This document shows, piece after piece, positions 40,134 to 41,598 of a stretch of 41,598 nucleotides of DNA. Within the stretch, counting starts at the first letter, position 1; each line of letters opens with the position of its first letter. The notes beneath the pieces are model-generated. The model had not been told where the DNA came from. It worked only from the letters and a program-made list of their open reading frames with translations, and made no database searches. A program made the position numbers and the translations under genes. This DNA comes from Prevotella sp. (GTDB lineage: Bacteria; Bacteroidota; Bacteroidia; Bacteroidales; Bacteroidaceae), in assembly GCA_024684515.1 (NCBI GenBank), contig JAIKWS010000038.1:1-41598 (forward strand), written 5' to 3'.

Positions 40134-40904
40134 ATGGAAGAAAATCAGATCATAGCACCCGAGAACCTGGTCTATAAGAAGCCAACGCTCCTCAACGACA
40201 ATAACATGCACTACTGCCCAGGATGCTCGCATGGCGTAGTACACAAACTCATAGCTGAGGTCATCGAGGAAATGGGCATGGAAGAGAAAGCCGTCGGAGT
40301 CAGCCCCGTGGGATGTGCCGTCTTCGCATACAACTATATTGATATCGACTGGCAGGAAGCTGCTCACGGACGGGCACCTGCACTGGCCACGGGCATCAAG
40401 CGATGCTGGCCCGACAGACTCGTATTCACCTATCAGGGCGACGGAGACCTGGCATGCATTGGCACCTGTGAGACCATACATGCCCTGAACAGAGGAGAGA
40501 ATATCGTCATCATCTTCGTCAACAATGCCATTTATGGAATGACTGGAGGACAGATGGCACCCACAACACTACTCGGACAGAAGACTTCCACATGCCCATA
40601 CGGACGCGACCCAAAACTGCACGGCTATCCACTCAAGATGGCCGACATCGCGGCAGGACTCGAAGGCACTTGCTACGTCACACGACAGTCGGTAGAAAGC
40701 GTAGCCAGCATACTGAAAGCAAAAAAGGCACTCAGAAAGGCATTCCAGGCATCTATGGATGGCAAGGGCTCTAGCCTCGTCGAGTTCGTCAGCACATGTA
40801 ACAGCGGATGGAAGCTCACGCCATCGAAAGCCAACCAGTGGATGAAAGAAAACATGTTCCCCTTCTACCCAAATGGGGACTTAAAAGACACGACAGCACT
40901 ATGA
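40134..40904 (+). CDS. 2-oxoacid:ferredoxin oxidoreductase beta subunit (TPP-binding)
   Basis: 256 residues. Carries the TPP/Mg site G-D-G-D-L-A with F-V-N-N-A-I-Y-G-M-T-G-G-Q downstream, and a Cys pair near the start (H-Y-C-P-G-C-S-H-G) that binds the proximal [4Fe-4S] cluster. Pairs with the alpha subunit 12 nt upstream; its stop overlaps the gamma start (ATGA). Confidence 0.93.
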   Translation: MEENQIIAPENLVYKKPTLLNDNNMHYCPGCSHGVVHKLIAEVIEEMGMEEKAVGVSPVGCAVFAYNYIDIDWQEAAHGRAPALATGIKRCWPDRLVFTYQGDGDLACIGTCETIHALNRGENIVIIFVNNAIYGMTGGQMAPTTLLGQKTSTCPYGRDPKLHGYPLKMADIAAGLEGTCYVTRQSVESVASILKAKKALRKAFQASMDGKGSSLVEFVSTCNSGWKLTPSKANQWMKENMFPFYPNGDLKDTTAL

Positions 40905-41443
40905 AAAAGGAAATCATCATCAGCGGATTCGGAGGCCAGGGAGTGCTTTCCATGGGAAAGATTCTTGCTTACTCAGGCCTGATGGAAGACAAAGAAGTGA
41001 CATGGATGCCCGCATACGGACCTGAACAGCGTGGAGGAACGGCAAATGTTACCGTTATCGTCAGCGACGAACGTATATCATCACCCATCCTCAGCAAATA
41101 CGACATCGCTATCGTCCTCAATCAGCCATCACTCGAGAAGTTCGAACCAAAAATCAAACCTGGTGGCATTCTCATCTACGACAGCTACGGCATCATCAAC
41201 CCACCTACACGGAAAGACATCGAGGTCTATTGCATCGATGCCATGGACAAAGCTGCTGAAATGAAGAATGGGAAGATCTTCAATATGATTGTGCTAGGCG
41301 GACTATTGCACGTCTGTCCCGTGGTGGGAACTCAGGGTGTTGAGAAAGCACTCAGGAAGACACTGCCTGAGCGCCATCATGACCTTATCCCTCTCAACAT
41401 GCAGGCTATCGACGAAGGCGGAAAGATTATCAAGAAGATATAA
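40901..41443 (+). CDS. 2-oxoacid:ferredoxin oxidoreductase gamma subunit
   Basis: 180 residues from the ATG at 40901 (M-K-K-E-I-I-I-S-G-F-G-G-Q-G-V), with the gamma-domain signature Y-G-P-E-Q-R-G-G-T-A. Normal length. The longer open frame upstream is an out-of-frame extension inside the beta gene. The operon ends here; a group II intron 3' end on the other strand lies 20 bp downstream, and I see no separate terminator between. Confidence 0.93.
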   Translation: MKKEIIISGFGGQGVLSMGKILAYSGLMEDKEVTWMPAYGPEQRGGTANVTVIVSDERISSPILSKYDIAIVLNQPSLEKFEPKIKPGGILIYDSYGIINPPTRKDIEVYCIDAMDKAAEMKNGKIFNMIVLGGLLHVCPVVGTQGVEKALRKTLPERHHDLIPLNMQAIDEGGKIIKKI

Positions 41444-41462
41444 TCCTGCGTTCGCCAACTCA

Positions 41463-41598
41463 ATCGAGTAGGAGGAAAACGAAGTAGTTTTCTTCCTACT
41501 TTCGTTTTCCGACCTCTCACACCACCGTACATGCGGTTCCGCATACGGCGGTTCTTAACACGGATGCAACTTCACGTAATAATCCATTAGGCAAGGGT
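41463..41598 (-). mobile_element. Group II intron, 3' end (domains V-VI), continues off-window
   Basis: On the minus strand 41552-41521 forms a domain V-like hairpin: ACCGCCGT pairs with ACGGTGGT, then ATGCGG with CCGCAT, with an unpaired GT on the 3' arm. GTGTGAGAGG follows, then a long hairpin (GGAAAACGAA / TTCGTTTTCC) and TCCTACTCGAT with an A seven bases from the end, the expected branch point. This D5 sequence with GTACGGTGGTGTGAGAGG is very common at the end of bacterial intron-encoded RT genes; the RT would lie beyond 41598. The 3' junction is about 41463. Confidence 0.85.

Overview
The window reads as chromosome of a Bacteroidota bacterium, most likely Bacteroidales close to Prevotella/Segatella. 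The main evidence is the primary-sigma promoter TAnnTTTG found upstream of many genes, in seven cases with a TTG 19-20 bp further upstream. Other evidence is a sphingolipid-type serine palmitoyltransferase, an EF-G2-type elongation factor paralogue, a VorB-type 2-oxoacid:ferredoxin oxidoreductase, and a general lack of Shine-Dalgarno sites. The species cannot be fixed from this sequence. Most of the window is housekeeping chromosome, with small traces of mobile DNA.

Layout. 1-1019: the 3' end of a phage-type P5 structural protein gene, a terminator and a cluster of intergenic repeats. 1020-6691 (minus): a heterodimeric ABC exporter pair followed by glmS. 6692-7546: a gene-free stretch holding an apparent group II intron 3' end, a promoter and six 22-bp tandem repeats. 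7547-14152 (plus): gyrA, two periplasmic TPR proteins, a degenerate UDP-GlcNAc 2-epimerase homologue and a small exported protein. 14221-18784 (plus): serS, the EF-G paralogue and rplU-rpmA. 18931-21266 (minus): queC, tRNA-Pro(UGG) and spt. 21425-23236 (plus): a lipid-kinase-like gene, a Nudix hydrolase, a small Cys-rich membrane protein and tRNA-Cys(GCA).

23416-35641 (minus) is the most interesting part: eight genes packed with overlaps or 12-26 nt gaps, probably one transcript of about 12 kb. In transcription order they are a multi-zinc-ribbon protein, a membrane-anchored Ser/Thr kinase, a quadruple CbbX/SpoVK-type AAA+ ATPase with an N-terminal zinc ribbon, a zinc-ribbon FHA protein, a PP2C phosphatase, metA, a U32 protein, and a membrane lipoprotein with an SH3-like region and a C-terminal zinc ribbon. 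Kinase, phosphatase and phosphothreonine reader next to a AAA+ machine, with zinc ribbons in four of the products, look like one uncharacterised phospho-signalling/remodelling system. That is inference.

35769-38701 (plus): a RelA/SpoT homologue with a degenerate hydrolase domain and a SpoU methyltransferase. It is divergent from the big operon, with back-to-back promoters. 38809-41443 (plus): a four-gene 2-oxoacid:ferredoxin oxidoreductase operon. The window ends inside a minus-strand group II intron whose 3' end lies about 20 bp beyond that operon.
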